The notes: generated by a model not told the origin, from the letters alone. Counted from the first letter of the stretch, positions 44,611 through 54,479 are shown. The stretch is 64,000 nucleotides of DNA from Pareuzebyella sediminis (GCF_008367235.1 NZ_VTZS01000002.1:558001-622000), one strand, 5' to 3'. Numbers and translations: made by a program.

Positions 44611-47235
44611 ATGAAAAGGTTCATATCCTTTGAACCTCTAATTACACTCCTACTGCTTTTCACCACCTTATGTACCACCGCACAGGAACTTTCCTTCGAT
44701 GATGGTAAAAAATATGTGTTGGGCGGGCTCGAGGTCACAGGTCTTGAAACCTACAACGAGCAGACCGTAAAGACGTATACGGGTTTAAGGGTGGGGCAGC
44801 CGATTACCATACCAGGTGATGAACTGAGCGAAATTATAAAGAAATTATGGGGTCTCGAGCTTTTTAGGGATATCCAATTTAATTTGGTCGACATTCAAGA
44901 TGACCAAGTTTTCCTTGAACTTCATATAGTGGAAAGGCCAACCTTGTCCGATGTAAAGGTAAATGGGATTAAATCCCGTAAGGTCGATGATATTCTTGAA
45001 GATACCGACCTTAAAAAAGGGAAGAAAATTACGGAGAGCCTTATTGCCAATACCAAGAATTACCTCGAGAACAAATATAAAAAGCAGGGCTATTTGAATG
45101 CGAAGGTGGCTATTGCCGTAGCCGAAGATACCTCAGGTACCAATGCAGAACGGATGATGATCAATATCGACAAAGGGGACAAGGTCAAAATCAAGGATAT
45201 GGTTTTTGTTGGTAACGAACAGTTGTCGGATAGAAAACTCCGCAATGCCTTCAAAAAGACAAAAGAGAAGAGATTTTGGAGATTTTGGAAGAAATCGAAA
45301 TATATCGAAGAAGACTACGAAAACGACTTGGAGCTTTTGATAGATAAATATGCCGAGAACGGGTATCGAGATGCTCGAATTATATCTGATTCCATTATCC
45401 CTGTGGATGAGAATAACATCAAATTGAAATTTGATATAGAGGAAGGGGATAAGTATTATTTCGGGGATATCGATTTTGTAGGAAACAGCGTATATACCGA
45501 TAGGCAGCTTGCCGCTCAACTGGGAATAAAGAAGGGCGATACCTATAATGGGGTGTTGTTAAGGGAACGCATTGCAGATGATTCCAAACCTGAACCCAAT
45601 GATGTGACCAGTTTGTATCAAAATTTTGGGTACCTATTTTCGACGATCAATCCCGTAGAAGTTTCGGCCGAAAACGATACCATAAATTTCGAGATTCGAA
45701 TTATTGAGGGTAAGGAAACGTTCTTGGATCATATCGAGGTGGCAGGTAACGATCGCACCAATGACCATGTTATTTTTAGGGAACTACGTACCCGACCGGG
45801 TCAAAAATATAACAAGAGCGATATCATTAGAACGATACGTGAATTACAACAATTGGGGTATTTTGATGCAGAGCAAATTAGCCCCGACATCCTCAATCCA
45901 GATCCCAATCAGGGTACTGTAGATATCAAATATAATTTGGTGGAATCGGGCTCGAGCCAGATCGAATTGCAGGGCGGCTATGGGGGAGGTGGTTTTATAG
46001 GAACCTTGGGTCTTTCCTTCAATAATTTTTCGATTAAAGACATATTTAAGGGTGAGGCGTACAAGCCGGTACCTATGGGAGATGGACAGACCTTTGCCAT
46101 GAGGGTTCAGGCGAGTAGGACGTTTAGGGTATATAGTTTGAATTTTTCCGAACCTTGGTTAGGAGGTAAAAAACCAGTACGATTTAGTCTCAACTTATCG
46201 AGAACACAACAATTCGGCGTTGATTATGCGAATTCGAGGCGAGGGCGTATCGAAGTGGATAAAAATAGAGGGTTTGCCATTACTGGAATTTCGGCAGGAC
46301 TTGCAAAAAGGGTACAGTGGCCCGACGATTTCTTTACCATTTCTCATTCTTTAAGTTATCAATTGTACGAGTTCAATAATTACGATATTGGGCTGTTCAA
46401 TTTTGGAAATGGAAAGTCAAATTCATTTGCATACACCCTGGGGATATCAAGGAATGCCACCGGAGGTGGTCGAATTTTTCCAAGAACCGGTTCCAATTTT
46501 GAAATTACGGCAAAGGTTACACCTCCTTATTCACTCTTCAGCAGCAAGGATTTTGAATCGCTGCGCGATCGAAGTGAAGAATTGGCCCGCTTGGAGCTCG
46601 AAAGAGCACAAAATGGAGGGTCGCTCACTGCTGCGGAAAACGCTGAGTTAGAACGAATCGATCAAGAACGTTTCCGTTGGTTGGAGTACTATAAAATAAA
46701 ATTTAAAGGCGATTGGTACACGACCTTGGTCGGCGATTTAGTGCTTCGTACGAATGCTGAATTTGGTTTTTTGGGTAATTATAACAACGATGTGGGCGAC
46801 GTGCCCTTCGAACGCTTTTTTGTAGGGGGCGATGGACTTGGTAACTTTACGTTGGATGGTCGTGATGTCGTACAGTTGAGAGGGTATGAAAATCAATCCC
46901 TAACCCCGGTAAGTGCTTTGACGGGGCAACAAGAGGGTGGTCTTGTTTACAACAAATATTCTATAGAACTTCGGTATCCGTTGACGTTGAAGCCTTCTGC
47001 TTCTATTTATGGCCTAGCTTTTCTTGAAGGCGGTAATGCCTTCAACAATTTTCAGGACTTTAATCCGTTTGAAATAAAAAGATCGGCCGGAGTGGGGCTG
47101 CGCATCTTTATGCCGGCATTCGGGTTATTAGGTATTGATTTCGGATACGGATTTGACGAAGATCTAAGACCATCGTCTGTTGGAAGGGGACCTAGCGGAT
47201 GGCAAACACACTTCATTATCGGCCAGCAATTTTAA
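44611..47235 (+). CDS. bamA: Outer membrane protein assembly factor BamA
   Basis: Inserts beta-barrel proteins into the outer membrane. About 874 residues from the ATG at 44611, which gives a signal peptide ('MKRFISFEPLITLLLLF', cleavage after 'CTTAQ'); the ATG at 44482 lies inside uppS in another frame and is rejected. Five POTRA-like repeats span about 25-430 ('LWGLELFRDIQF' and 'GNEQLSDRKL' are POTRA signatures), and the 16-strand barrel follows, ending with the terminal Phe typical of barrel proteins. Directly upstream of two ompH/skp genes. Confidence 0.96.
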   Translation: MKRFISFEPLITLLLLFTTLCTTAQELSFDDGKKYVLGGLEVTGLETYNEQTVKTYTGLRVGQPITIPGDELSEIIKKLWGLELFRDIQFNLVDIQDDQVFLELHIVERPTLSDVKVNGIKSRKVDDILEDTDLKKGKKITESLIANTKNYLENKYKKQGYLNAKVAIAVAEDTSGTNAERMMINIDKGDKVKIKDMVFVGNEQLSDRKLRNAFKKTKEKRFWRFWKKSKYIEEDYENDLELLIDKYAENGYRDARIISDSIIPVDENNIKLKFDIEEGDKYYFGDIDFVGNSVYTDRQLAAQLGIKKGDTYNGVLLRERIADDSKPEPNDVTSLYQNFGYLFSTINPVEVSAENDTINFEIRIIEGKETFLDHIEVAGNDRTNDHVIFRELRTRPGQKYNKSDIIRTIRELQQLGYFDAEQISPDILNPDPNQGTVDIKYNLVESGSSQIELQGGYGGGGFIGTLGLSFNNFSIKDIFKGEAYKPVPMGDGQTFAMRVQASRTFRVYSLNFSEPWLGGKKPVRFSLNLSRTQQFGVDYANSRRGRIEVDKNRGFAITGISAGLAKRVQWPDDFFTISHSLSYQLYEFNNYDIGLFNFGNGKSNSFAYTLGISRNATGGGRIFPRTGSNFEITAKVTPPYSLFSSKDFESLRDRSEELARLELERAQNGGSLTAAENAELERIDQERFRWLEYYKIKFKGDWYTTLVGDLVLRTNAEFGFLGNYNNDVGDVPFERFFVGGDGLGNFTLDGRDVVQLRGYENQSLTPVSALTGQQEGGLVYNKYSIELRYPLTLKPSASIYGLAFLEGGNAFNNFQDFNPFEIKRSAGVGLRIFMPAFGLLGIDFGYGFDEDLRPSSVGRGPSGWQTHFIIGQQF

Positions 47236-47283
47236 ATTTAGAAATCGTGGCATAAGCTAAATGGTTCATTTTAAAAGTTTTAC

Positions 47284-47291
47284 TAATTTTG
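47284..47291 (+). promoter_or_regulatory. Candidate -7 box of the first ompH
   Basis: TAATTTTG, 35 bases upstream of the ompH start in the 91-base gap after bamA, so this gene may also have its own promoter. No clear -33 element. Confidence 0.35.
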
Positions 47292-47326
47292 GCACGATAT
47301 TTTCTAAGGTATAAAATGAAAATATA

Positions 47327-48163
47327 ATGAAGGCAAAAACAAAAGTTCTTTTACTGACTGTTGCTGTATTTTTGACGGCATACACCTTTGCTCAGCGTGG
47401 TGTGCGAATAGCCTATGTAGATATGGAGTATATCTTGGAAAATGTCGAAGAATATCGGGAGGCCAATGAGCAATTGGCCAACAAGGTTCAAAGATGGAAG
47501 GTTGAAATCGAGCAAAAACAAAGTGAGGTCGAACAGATGAAAAAAGATTTGAGGGCCGAGCGGGTACTGCTTACAGACGAACTTATAGCCGAAAGGGAGG
47601 AAGATATCCAAGTGCTGGAGAAAGAGATGGTAGAGTATCAGCAAGACCGCTTTGGGCCAGATGGCGATCTCGTGTTACAAAAGCGCCAATTGATACAGCC
47701 CATACAAGATCAGGTATTCAATGAAGTGCAGAAAATCGGGGCGAATAAAAAGTATGATTTTATTTTTGATAAATCTGCGGATGTTGTAATGTTGTACTCC
47801 GAAAATCGGCATGATATCAGTGATTTAGTACTTCGCGGTATATCAAGAACGAGAAGGATAAGTAAGCCCAAGGAAAAAGCGGAGAGCCGAAGTAGATTGG
47901 AAGATTTCGAAGGAGAATCGGCCGAAGATGAGATTAGTGAGGCCCTAAAGGAGCGTCAAGAAAGGGCAGAGCAAGCCCAGGAAGCCCGTGAAAAGACTGC
48001 GGAAGAGCGAAGGGCCGAACAGTTGAAATTAAGGGAAGAACGAAAAAAGGCCTATGAGGAGAGAAGACAGAAATTGTTAGAAGAACGTGAGGCAAAAAGA
48101 AAAGCGAAATTGGCCGAACGGGAAGAGAATAAGAATGTGGAGGATGAAGACGAAGTAAATTAA
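47327..48163 (+). CDS. OmpH/Skp periplasmic chaperone with charged C-terminal extension
   Basis: 278 residues, about 100 longer than standard Skp. A signal peptide ending 'TFAQ' (1-22), then the OmpH core ('RIAYVDMEYILENVEEYREA', long coiled coil, 'VQKIGANKKYDFIFDKSADVVMLY'), and after about residue 185 a stretch made almost only of Glu, Lys, Arg and Ala that should form a long charged helix. Skp proteins carry unfolded barrel proteins to BamA; the extension is not part of the classical fold. Tandem with a standard-length copy 116 bases downstream. Confidence 0.88.
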   Translation: MKAKTKVLLLTVAVFLTAYTFAQRGVRIAYVDMEYILENVEEYREANEQLANKVQRWKVEIEQKQSEVEQMKKDLRAERVLLTDELIAEREEDIQVLEKEMVEYQQDRFGPDGDLVLQKRQLIQPIQDQVFNEVQKIGANKKYDFIFDKSADVVMLYSENRHDISDLVLRGISRTRRISKPKEKAESRSRLEDFEGESAEDEISEALKERQERAEQAQEAREKTAEERRAEQLKLREERKKAYEERRQKLLEEREAKRKAKLAEREENKNVEDEDEVN

Positions 48164-48279
48164 AAAGCATGGGATTTACCGGAATCGCAAAAGGTGTGCC
48201 CGTCGGATGACGAATATAAATGAACAAAAATTAGAAGTACCAAAATTAACACTCAAATATTTAAACTAGAATTATCATC

Positions 48280-48789
48280 ATGAAACACGTAAAAAAAATA
48301 GCAGTTGCCGTACTATTGTTCGTAGCCGCTACTAGTTTTGTCAATGCTCAAAGCAAAGTCGCCCATATCGATGTGACACTTTTGTTGAGTGCCATGCCGG
48401 AGATGAAAGCAGCAGAGGCCGAACTCAAAAAACTTTCTGAAACTTACAATGCCGATATCGAAAGTTCTATGACCGAACTTAGAAATAAATATACGCAATA
48501 CGAAAATGAGGCGGCTTCTAAATCAAAGGAAGAAAATGAGAAAAGAGCTTTAGAATTGCAAGGTGTACGAAATAATATTGGTGAGGCACAGCAAGCGGCT
48601 CAAAGAGAGTTGCAGAAAAAGCAACAAGAACTTTTTGCCCCAATCTCTGACAAGGCGAAAGCGGCCATTGAAAAAGTAGCTGCCGAACAGGGCTTTGACT
48701 ATGTTATCGATGCGCAACCTGGTGGGGGGCTTATCGTTGCTCAGGGAAAAGACCTTTTGGTCGATGTAAAAAAAGAATTGGGCATCTAA
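48280..48789 (+). CDS. OmpH/Skp periplasmic chaperone, standard length
   Basis: 169 residues with a signal peptide ending 'VNAQ', 'KVAHIDVTLLLSAMPEMKAAEAEL', a coiled-coil arm and the 'AAIEKVAAEQGFDYVID' C-terminal core. The second copy of a tandem pair; the partner has a long charged tail. Ends 28 bases before a strong terminator. Confidence 0.92.
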   Translation: MKHVKKIAVAVLLFVAATSFVNAQSKVAHIDVTLLLSAMPEMKAAEAELKKLSETYNADIESSMTELRNKYTQYENEAASKSKEENEKRALELQGVRNNIGEAQQAAQRELQKKQQELFAPISDKAKAAIEKVAAEQGFDYVIDAQPGGGLIVAQGKDLLVDVKKELGI

Positions 48790-48816
48790 GCACTACATTA
48801 TATTATCACAAAATAG

Positions 48817-48844
48817 AAGAACGTCCGCTTTTGCGGACGTTCTT
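48817..48844. terminator. Terminator after ompH, overlapping the GT2 stop region
   Basis: AAGAACGTCCGC, TTTT, GCGGACGTTCTT: 12-base perfect stem. On the plus strand it is followed by TTATTGG, on the minus strand by A-to-T transition 'CTATTTTG', so it can act in both directions. Its edge is the last base of the convergent glycosyltransferase stop codon. Confidence 0.8.
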
Positions 48845-49698
48845 TATTGGAATAGTTTTCTCTTTATATCGTTCCATCGGAGCTTTCTGATAAATGTGCC
48901 CTCTTCTTTGGTTACGATATAGGGAGTTTGCTCTTTTTGAGCTTCTAAATATCCGTACATATTATCGACAAAGGCCCTTACCTTTCGTTGTTTCACCGCC
49001 ATTTTAAGAGATGCCAGTACCGATATCCAAAGCCCGTATCTCATTGTATACATCGCTTTGCCTTGCAATAACTTTGCCTTTTGATGATACGCTTTTCCTG
49101 TAGGTCGAAGATGTTTGACCCTAAGCACATCGTCGGTAAAAATCTCATAGCCATGATATTGCGCCAAGAGTTCGTCGACTGTATCCCAGCCCATGGCACT
49201 CTTAAGGCCTCCTATGGCCTTGAAACACCCTTTAGAGTATGCTTTGAACGCACCGCGCACATGGTTTTTGTTCATGGGGTGATTGAGTTTCCATTCCCCG
49301 TCAGTGTCTTTTTCATAAATAAAGCCACCGGCAATGCCAACATTGGGATGTCCTTTAAATATATAGGCTATTTTTTCGAAGTAGTTGTCGGGTAAAACGA
49401 GGTCGGCATCTAATTTGACCAGAAAATCATAATCGTCGTCCAATAGATATACACCCTTGTTGAACGCATTGATAACTTTTTTACCGGGCATATGCTCGGC
49501 AGACGTCACAATACTCAATTTGTGGATAATAGGACTCAATGATATGTATTCATCGATAATGGCCGCTGTACCATCGGTGGAGTTATCATTAACGACGATA
49601 ACTTTTTCGGGCTGCAGGCGTTGGCGCAGTACCGAATTAAGGGTGTCTGCCAAAAAGGCCTCTTCGTTATGTGCGGGGATGATTATATAATACTTCAT
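48844..49698 (-). CDS. Family 2 glycosyltransferase
   Basis: About 284 residues from the ATG at 49698 ('MKYYIIIPAHNEEAFLADTL'); an ATG at 49710 adds four residues. GT-A fold: 'IPAHNEEAFL', 'EKVIVVNDNSTDGTAAIID' and the metal-binding DxD in 'FLVKLDADLVLP' near 90-101. No membrane segment is obvious. The sugar and acceptor are unknown. It is in the same orientation as the methyltransferase and KAS III genes upstream, gap 62 bases to the first. Confidence 0.9.
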   Translation of the reverse strand: MKYYIIIPAHNEEAFLADTLNSVLRQRLQPEKVIVVNDNSTDGTAAIIDEYISLSPIIHKLSIVTSAEHMPGKKVINAFNKGVYLLDDDYDFLVKLDADLVLPDNYFEKIAYIFKGHPNVGIAGGFIYEKDTDGEWKLNHPMNKNHVRGAFKAYSKGCFKAIGGLKSAMGWDTVDELLAQYHGYEIFTDDVLRVKHLRPTGKAYHQKAKLLQGKAMYTMRYGLWISVLASLKMAVKQRKVRAFVDNMYGYLEAQKEQTPYIVTKEEGTFIRKLRWNDIKRKLFQ

Positions 49699-49760
49699 AG
49701 TTAAAGGCATTCAAACCTTAAATGCACATGCTTTAAAAATAATCATTTCGATTAGAAGGC

Positions 49761-50288
49761 CTACTTCAAATTTTTCTCTGCATATACGATATAATATCGA
49801 GGGGTAAAGCTTCGTAACAGGGGACGTATCCCTAGTTTTTTTACGGGATTGGTCCATTTAGCACTTTCTACAATCTTCCATCCCGATTTTTCCAATAGCC
49901 AGTCGAACTGCCAATCTTCGAATTCATGATAGTGGCGGTCCCAAAGATCGGTTTTGCTCCTATAGGCCGATGCGAACCAAAGATTTAAAGGAATACTGGC
50001 AACTAATTTTTTTGCCCGTATCTCTCGTAATACATTAAATGGGGCGAGTAAGTGCTCAAAAATTTCGAAAGCCGTAACTACTTCGGCCTTTGAATTAAGG
50101 ACTGAAGAGAAATCTACATCTAAATCTTCCCCATTGGTATTTTCTACAGAATAACCATGGGCCGTCATAATCTTTGAAAACGGGTTCTCTACTCCAAGGT
50201 CTAAAATGGGTTCCTTCTTCGAAACATGTTTTTGAAGAAAAGAAAGGGTCTGTTCAAAACGTTTACTCGGATAGGTCTTCTCGTACAT
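49761..50288 (-). CDS. Class I SAM-dependent methyltransferase
   Basis: 175 residues. 'EPILDLGVENPFSKIMTAHG' near 30-50 is a weak SAM-binding motif I, the acidic end of strand 2 is in 'NGEDLDVDFSS', and 'AEVVTAFEIFEHLLAPFNVLREI' near 72-94 is motif II/post-II typical of the family. The substrate is unknown. It lies between the KAS III and GT2 genes. Confidence 0.8.
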   Translation of the reverse strand: MYEKTYPSKRFEQTLSFLQKHVSKKEPILDLGVENPFSKIMTAHGYSVENTNGEDLDVDFSSVLNSKAEVVTAFEIFEHLLAPFNVLREIRAKKLVASIPLNLWFASAYRSKTDLWDRHYHEFEDWQFDWLLEKSGWKIVESAKWTNPVKKLGIRPLLRSFTPRYYIVYAEKNLK

Positions 50289-50376
50289 TCTTTGGTGGCT
50301 GTTGTTACAGTTTTCACATTTTAGGTTTCAAGTTACAAGTATAAACCCAAAACCTAACATATCGTCAAAAAGGTTT

Positions 50377-51432
50377 CTAAACCTTATACACCATGGCGTT
50401 GAGGTTCATACCAGCACCAACACTGGCAAAGATAACAACATCTGCCTTTTGTACTCGTTGATTTTCTAAATTTCCATGGCGCACCATATCAAACAGAGTG
50501 GGAATGGTAGCCACAGAACTATTGCCCAATTTAGCGATATTCATCGGCATAATATCTTTAGGAGGTAATAGGTCGTACAATTTGTAAAATCGATTGATGA
50601 TAGCCTCGTCCATTTTTTGATTTGCCTGGTGAATGAATATTTTTTTGACCTCAGTAATCGAAACACCACTCTCATCCAAACATGACTTCATCGCTTTGGG
50701 CACATGGGTGACGGCAAATTCATAGATTTTACGGCCATACATTTTAATATATTTGGTAGGGTGCTCACAAGCCCTGTAAGATGTGCCAAAAAAAAGCAAA
50801 TAGGCTTCCTCATAGGTATGGGTAGCACTGGTATGGGCCAAGATTTCCCCTCTATTTTCCTTGACCTCGATTATTGCTGCCCCTGCACCGTCGGAGTAGA
50901 TCATAGAGTCCCTGTCAAATGGGTCTACCACCCGCGATAACGTTTCTGCCCCTATGACCAAACATTTTTTTGCCAATCCGCTTTTAATAAAAGCATGGGC
51001 CTGAATAACACCTTGAATCCATCCCGGGCAACCAAAAAGGATATCATAGGCCACACATTTTTGATTCTTAATTTGGAGGTGATGCTTAACGCGCGAGGCG
51101 AGACTTGGTATGGTATCACCTTGTGATTGGCCATAAGGGACATCCCCAAAATTATGTGCAAAAATGATATAATCGAGTTCTTCCTTATCGATATTGGCAT
51201 CATCTATGGCCTTTTCAGCGGCAAGAAACGCGATATCGGAAGTGTTTAAGTTGTGCTCTACATAGCGCCTTTCTTCTATACCTGTTATGGCCTTAAATTT
51301 TTCGATGATTATTTGGTTGTCATCCGAAAAGGGAATTCCGTCGGTATTTAGAAATTCATGTTTTTCAAAATCGTGATTGGTGATAATTGAGGAAGGTATG
51401 TAGCTTCCGGTACCGGTAATTCCGATTGGCAT
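50377..51432 (-). CDS. 3-oxoacyl-ACP synthase III family protein (FabH-like)
   Basis: 351-residue ketosynthase with the Cys-His-Asn triad: Cys in 'DILFGCPGWIQGV' (about C135), His in 'IFIHQANQKM' and Asn in 'AKLGNSSVATIP'. Residue spacing and length match KAS III. This may start fatty acid chains or make a special lipid; it stands away from any fab cluster and next to a methyltransferase and a glycosyltransferase, so a dedicated lipid is possible. It starts 167 bases from the gcvP stop. Confidence 0.88.
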   Translation of the reverse strand: MPIGITGTGSYIPSSIITNHDFEKHEFLNTDGIPFSDDNQIIIEKFKAITGIEERRYVEHNLNTSDIAFLAAEKAIDDANIDKEELDYIIFAHNFGDVPYGQSQGDTIPSLASRVKHHLQIKNQKCVAYDILFGCPGWIQGVIQAHAFIKSGLAKKCLVIGAETLSRVVDPFDRDSMIYSDGAGAAIIEVKENRGEILAHTSATHTYEEAYLLFFGTSYRACEHPTKYIKMYGRKIYEFAVTHVPKAMKSCLDESGVSITEVKKIFIHQANQKMDEAIINRFYKLYDLLPPKDIMPMNIAKLGNSSVATIPTLFDMVRHGNLENQRVQKADVVIFASVGAGMNLNAMVYKV

Positions 51433-51544
51433 AATGTAAAAGTTAGCGTGGCATCTCCAAGGTACTAAATAGTAAAGCAGCTGCTATGCACGCATAATAT
51501 GTTTTACGGTGTTCAATAGTCCGTGTTACTTTCTTCTAAAGCGG

Positions 51545-51572
51545 AAAAAAGTCTTCATCGCTATGGGCGATG
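51545..51572 (-). terminator. Possible terminator after gcvP
   Basis: On the minus strand CATCGC, CCATA, GCGATG, then AAGAC and six T's. The stem is short and the U-run is five bases away, so support is moderate. Confidence 0.35.
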
Positions 51573-51600
51573 TCTTGAAACCCTACGTATAGCGAGTTTG

Positions 51601-54450
51601 TTATACTTCTGCGTAAGCCTCCATCGGAGCACAGGTACACATTAAATTACGGTCTCCATAGGCATCATCGACCCTTCTGACCGATGGCCAGAATTTATTA
51701 TCGGTAATGTAGGGCAACGGGAAGGCTGCTTTTTGTCTACTATACGGAAAATCCCAACTATCATGGGTGACCATTTCTAAGGTATGGGGTGAATTCCGCA
51801 ATACATTGTTCGGCTCTTCAGCCGTAGCGGCGTCTATTTCTTTACGTATGGAGAGCATTGCATCACAGAACCGATCTAATTCCGATAAACTCTCGCTTTC
51901 CGTAGGTTCGATCATGACCGTACCTGCCACTGGAAAAGAAACCGTTGGCGCGTGAAAGCCGTAGTCCATCAAACGCTTTGCAATATCGGTTACTTCAATA
52001 CCGTTTTTCTTGAAAGGCCTACAATCGATAATCATTTCATGGGCGGCACGACCTTTTTCACCCGTGTAAAGCACCTCGTATTTTCCGCTTAGGCGATTCT
52101 TGATGTAATTGGCATTTAATATCGCCATTTCGGTGGCACGCCTAAGGCCGTTTTCCCCCAGCATTTTTATGTAGCCATAAGATATTAGGCAGGCCATAGC
52201 GCTGCCCCAAGGAGCTCCAGAAATGGCCGTGATCGCTTTGTTGCCTCCAGTCTTTATCAGAGGATTTCCCGGTAAAAATGGAACCAATTGTTCCGCAACG
52301 CAAATGGGTCCAACCCCCGGCCCTCCTCCTCCATGGGGTATGGCGAAGGTCTTATGAAGGTTAAGATGACAAACATCGGCTCCGATTATGGCAGGATTGG
52401 TCAATCCTACTTGGGCATTCATGTTGGCCCCGTCCATATATACCTGCCCTCCGTGGTCATGTATCAACTGGGTAATATGGCGTATTGAAGACTCAAAAAC
52501 GCCGTGTGTGGACGGATAGGTTACCATCAAGGCGGCTAGGTTATCGGAATGTTTGCTTACTTTTTCCTCAAGATCGATTACATCGATGTTGCCTTTTTCA
52601 TCCGTTTTGGTCACGACCACTTGCATACCGGCCATTACGGCCGAGGCCGGGTTCGTGCCATGGGCAGAGGCAGGAATGATACATATATTTCGATGGCTTT
52701 CGTTTCGAGATTCATGGTAGGCTCTAATTACCATAAGCCCGGCATATTCGCCTTGGGCGCCAGAATTCGGTTGTAAAGAGGTGGCGGCAAAACCGGTTAT
52801 AGTTGATAGGTCTTTTGCCAGTTCTTCAAGTACGATTTGATATCCTTCGGCCTGATCTTCAGGTACGAAAGGGTGAACGTTTCCCCAGCGCGCCATACTT
52901 AACGGTAACATTTCGGTGGCGGCATTGAGCTTCATAGTACACGAGCCCAAAGAAATCATCGAATGGTTCAGTGACAGGTCTTTGCGCTCCAATTTCTTTA
53001 TGTAGCGCATTAGTTCGGTTTCGGAATGATAGGTGTTGAAAACCTTGTTTAGTAAAAAGGGTGAATGACGCTGCAAATGTTGTGGTATGGCCGTTGCGTC
53101 GAGCAGGCCTTTCAGCTGTTGTGTTTCCTTATGGAGAGCCTCCGAAAAGACGTCAAGAATCTGTTGGGCATCTTTTATTGAGGTGGCCTCATTTACGGCA
53201 ATTGAAATTGTATGTTCGTCGACATATAGAAAATTGACATGATGTTTTTCTGCAACGGGCTTTACCTTTTGTGAGTCGGCTTTGATGGTAAGGGTATCGA
53301 AATATGAACTATTGGTTTGATAAACGCCCATCTTTTCCAATGCATCGACCAGGGTCATAGCAGTGCTATGCACTTTTTTGGCAATATACGTTAAGCCTTT
53401 TGGCCCATGGTAGACCGCATACATACCCGCCATTACGGCAAGTAAGACCTGTGCGGTACAGATGTTTGAAGTCGCCTTGTCCCGTTTGATGTGCTGTTCC
53501 CTTGTTTGTAGCGCCATACGAAGAGCAGGTTTGCCATCGGTGTCTTTGGTGACTCCTATGATACGCCCTGGAATACTTCTCTTATAGGCCTCCCTGGTGG
53601 CGAAAAATGCAGCATGTGGCCCTCCATAGCCAAGGGGAATACCAAAACGTTGGGTGGTACCCACGACCACATCGACCCCCAATTCCCCTGGAGGGGTCAA
53701 AAGAACCAAACTCAATACATCGGCTGCCACGGCTACCTTGATGTCGTTTTCCTTCGCTTCCGTGATGAAATTGGAATAGTCGTGAACCTGGCCATATTTA
53801 CCTGGATACTGAAGAAGTGCCCCAAAGAATTCATTGCCAAAGGAAAAGGTAGTGTGGTTTCCGATGACGATTTCTATACCTAAGGGAAAAGAACGTGTCT
53901 TCAAAAGCGAAATTGTCTGCGGTAACACTTCTTCGGAAACGAAAAATTTGACCACATCGCTTTTCTTTTGGTCCCGGCTTCTAAGGTCGAATAACATGGT
54001 CATGGCTTCAGCTGCCGCCGTACTCTCATCTAAAAGTGAAGCATTGGCAAGTTCCATGCCAGTGAGGTCGGTTATCACTGTTTGAAAATTGAGCAATGCT
54101 TCTAACCGTCCTTGGGCAATTTCGGCCTGATAGGGAGTATACGCTGTGTACCACCCTGGGTTTTCGAGAATATTTCTCTTGATTACTGAGGGGGTTAGGC
54201 TCTCGTGATACCCGAGGCCCATATAGGTTCTGAAAACTTTATTTTTCTCAGAGAGTTCTTGCATATGAGCCAAAAACTTGTGTTCGCTCATGGGTTCATC
54301 GAGGCTCAGGGGTTGCTCAAGACGGATGTCATCTGGAATCGTCTCGGATATCAATTGTTCCACATTTTCTGTGCCTACCGTCTTCAGCATGTGCTCCAGG
54401 TCTTCTTGTTTAATGCCGATATGGCGCGATGCAAATAAATCTGTCCTCAT
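51601..54450 (-). CDS. gcvP: Glycine dehydrogenase (decarboxylating), P protein
   Basis: PLP enzyme of the glycine cleavage system, releasing CO2 from glycine and passing the aminomethyl group to the H protein. About 949 residues from the ATG at 54450 ('MRTDLFASRHIGI'), the single-chain form with N- and C-terminal halves. The PLP-binding Lys is in 'HLNLHKTFAIPHGGGGPG' near residue 700. 'SLGSCTMKLNAATEM' near 500 and 'ANASLLDESTAAAEAM' near 140 are family blocks. The T and H protein genes are not in the window. It is divergent from the UbiA-like gene. Confidence 0.97.
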   Translation of the reverse strand: MRTDLFASRHIGIKQEDLEHMLKTVGTENVEQLISETIPDDIRLEQPLSLDEPMSEHKFLAHMQELSEKNKVFRTYMGLGYHESLTPSVIKRNILENPGWYTAYTPYQAEIAQGRLEALLNFQTVITDLTGMELANASLLDESTAAAEAMTMLFDLRSRDQKKSDVVKFFVSEEVLPQTISLLKTRSFPLGIEIVIGNHTTFSFGNEFFGALLQYPGKYGQVHDYSNFITEAKENDIKVAVAADVLSLVLLTPPGELGVDVVVGTTQRFGIPLGYGGPHAAFFATREAYKRSIPGRIIGVTKDTDGKPALRMALQTREQHIKRDKATSNICTAQVLLAVMAGMYAVYHGPKGLTYIAKKVHSTAMTLVDALEKMGVYQTNSSYFDTLTIKADSQKVKPVAEKHHVNFLYVDEHTISIAVNEATSIKDAQQILDVFSEALHKETQQLKGLLDATAIPQHLQRHSPFLLNKVFNTYHSETELMRYIKKLERKDLSLNHSMISLGSCTMKLNAATEMLPLSMARWGNVHPFVPEDQAEGYQIVLEELAKDLSTITGFAATSLQPNSGAQGEYAGLMVIRAYHESRNESHRNICIIPASAHGTNPASAVMAGMQVVVTKTDEKGNIDVIDLEEKVSKHSDNLAALMVTYPSTHGVFESSIRHITQLIHDHGGQVYMDGANMNAQVGLTNPAIIGADVCHLNLHKTFAIPHGGGGPGVGPICVAEQLVPFLPGNPLIKTGGNKAITAISGAPWGSAMACLISYGYIKMLGENGLRRATEMAILNANYIKNRLSGKYEVLYTGEKGRAAHEMIIDCRPFKKNGIEVTDIAKRLMDYGFHAPTVSFPVAGTVMIEPTESESLSELDRFCDAMLSIRKEIDAATAEEPNNVLRNSPHTLEMVTHDSWDFPYSRQKAAFPLPYITDNKFWPSVRRVDDAYGDRNLMCTCAPMEAYAEV

Positions 54451-54471
54451 AATAGTAACATGAAAGTTGTG

Positions 54472-54479
54472 CAAAATTA
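54472..54479 (-). promoter_or_regulatory. Candidate -7 box of gcvP
   Basis: TAATTTTG on the minus strand, 21 bases upstream of the chosen ATG and overlapping the longer reading frame, which favours the shorter start. A TTTG lies 14 bases upstream, shorter than usual spacing. Confidence 0.4.
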
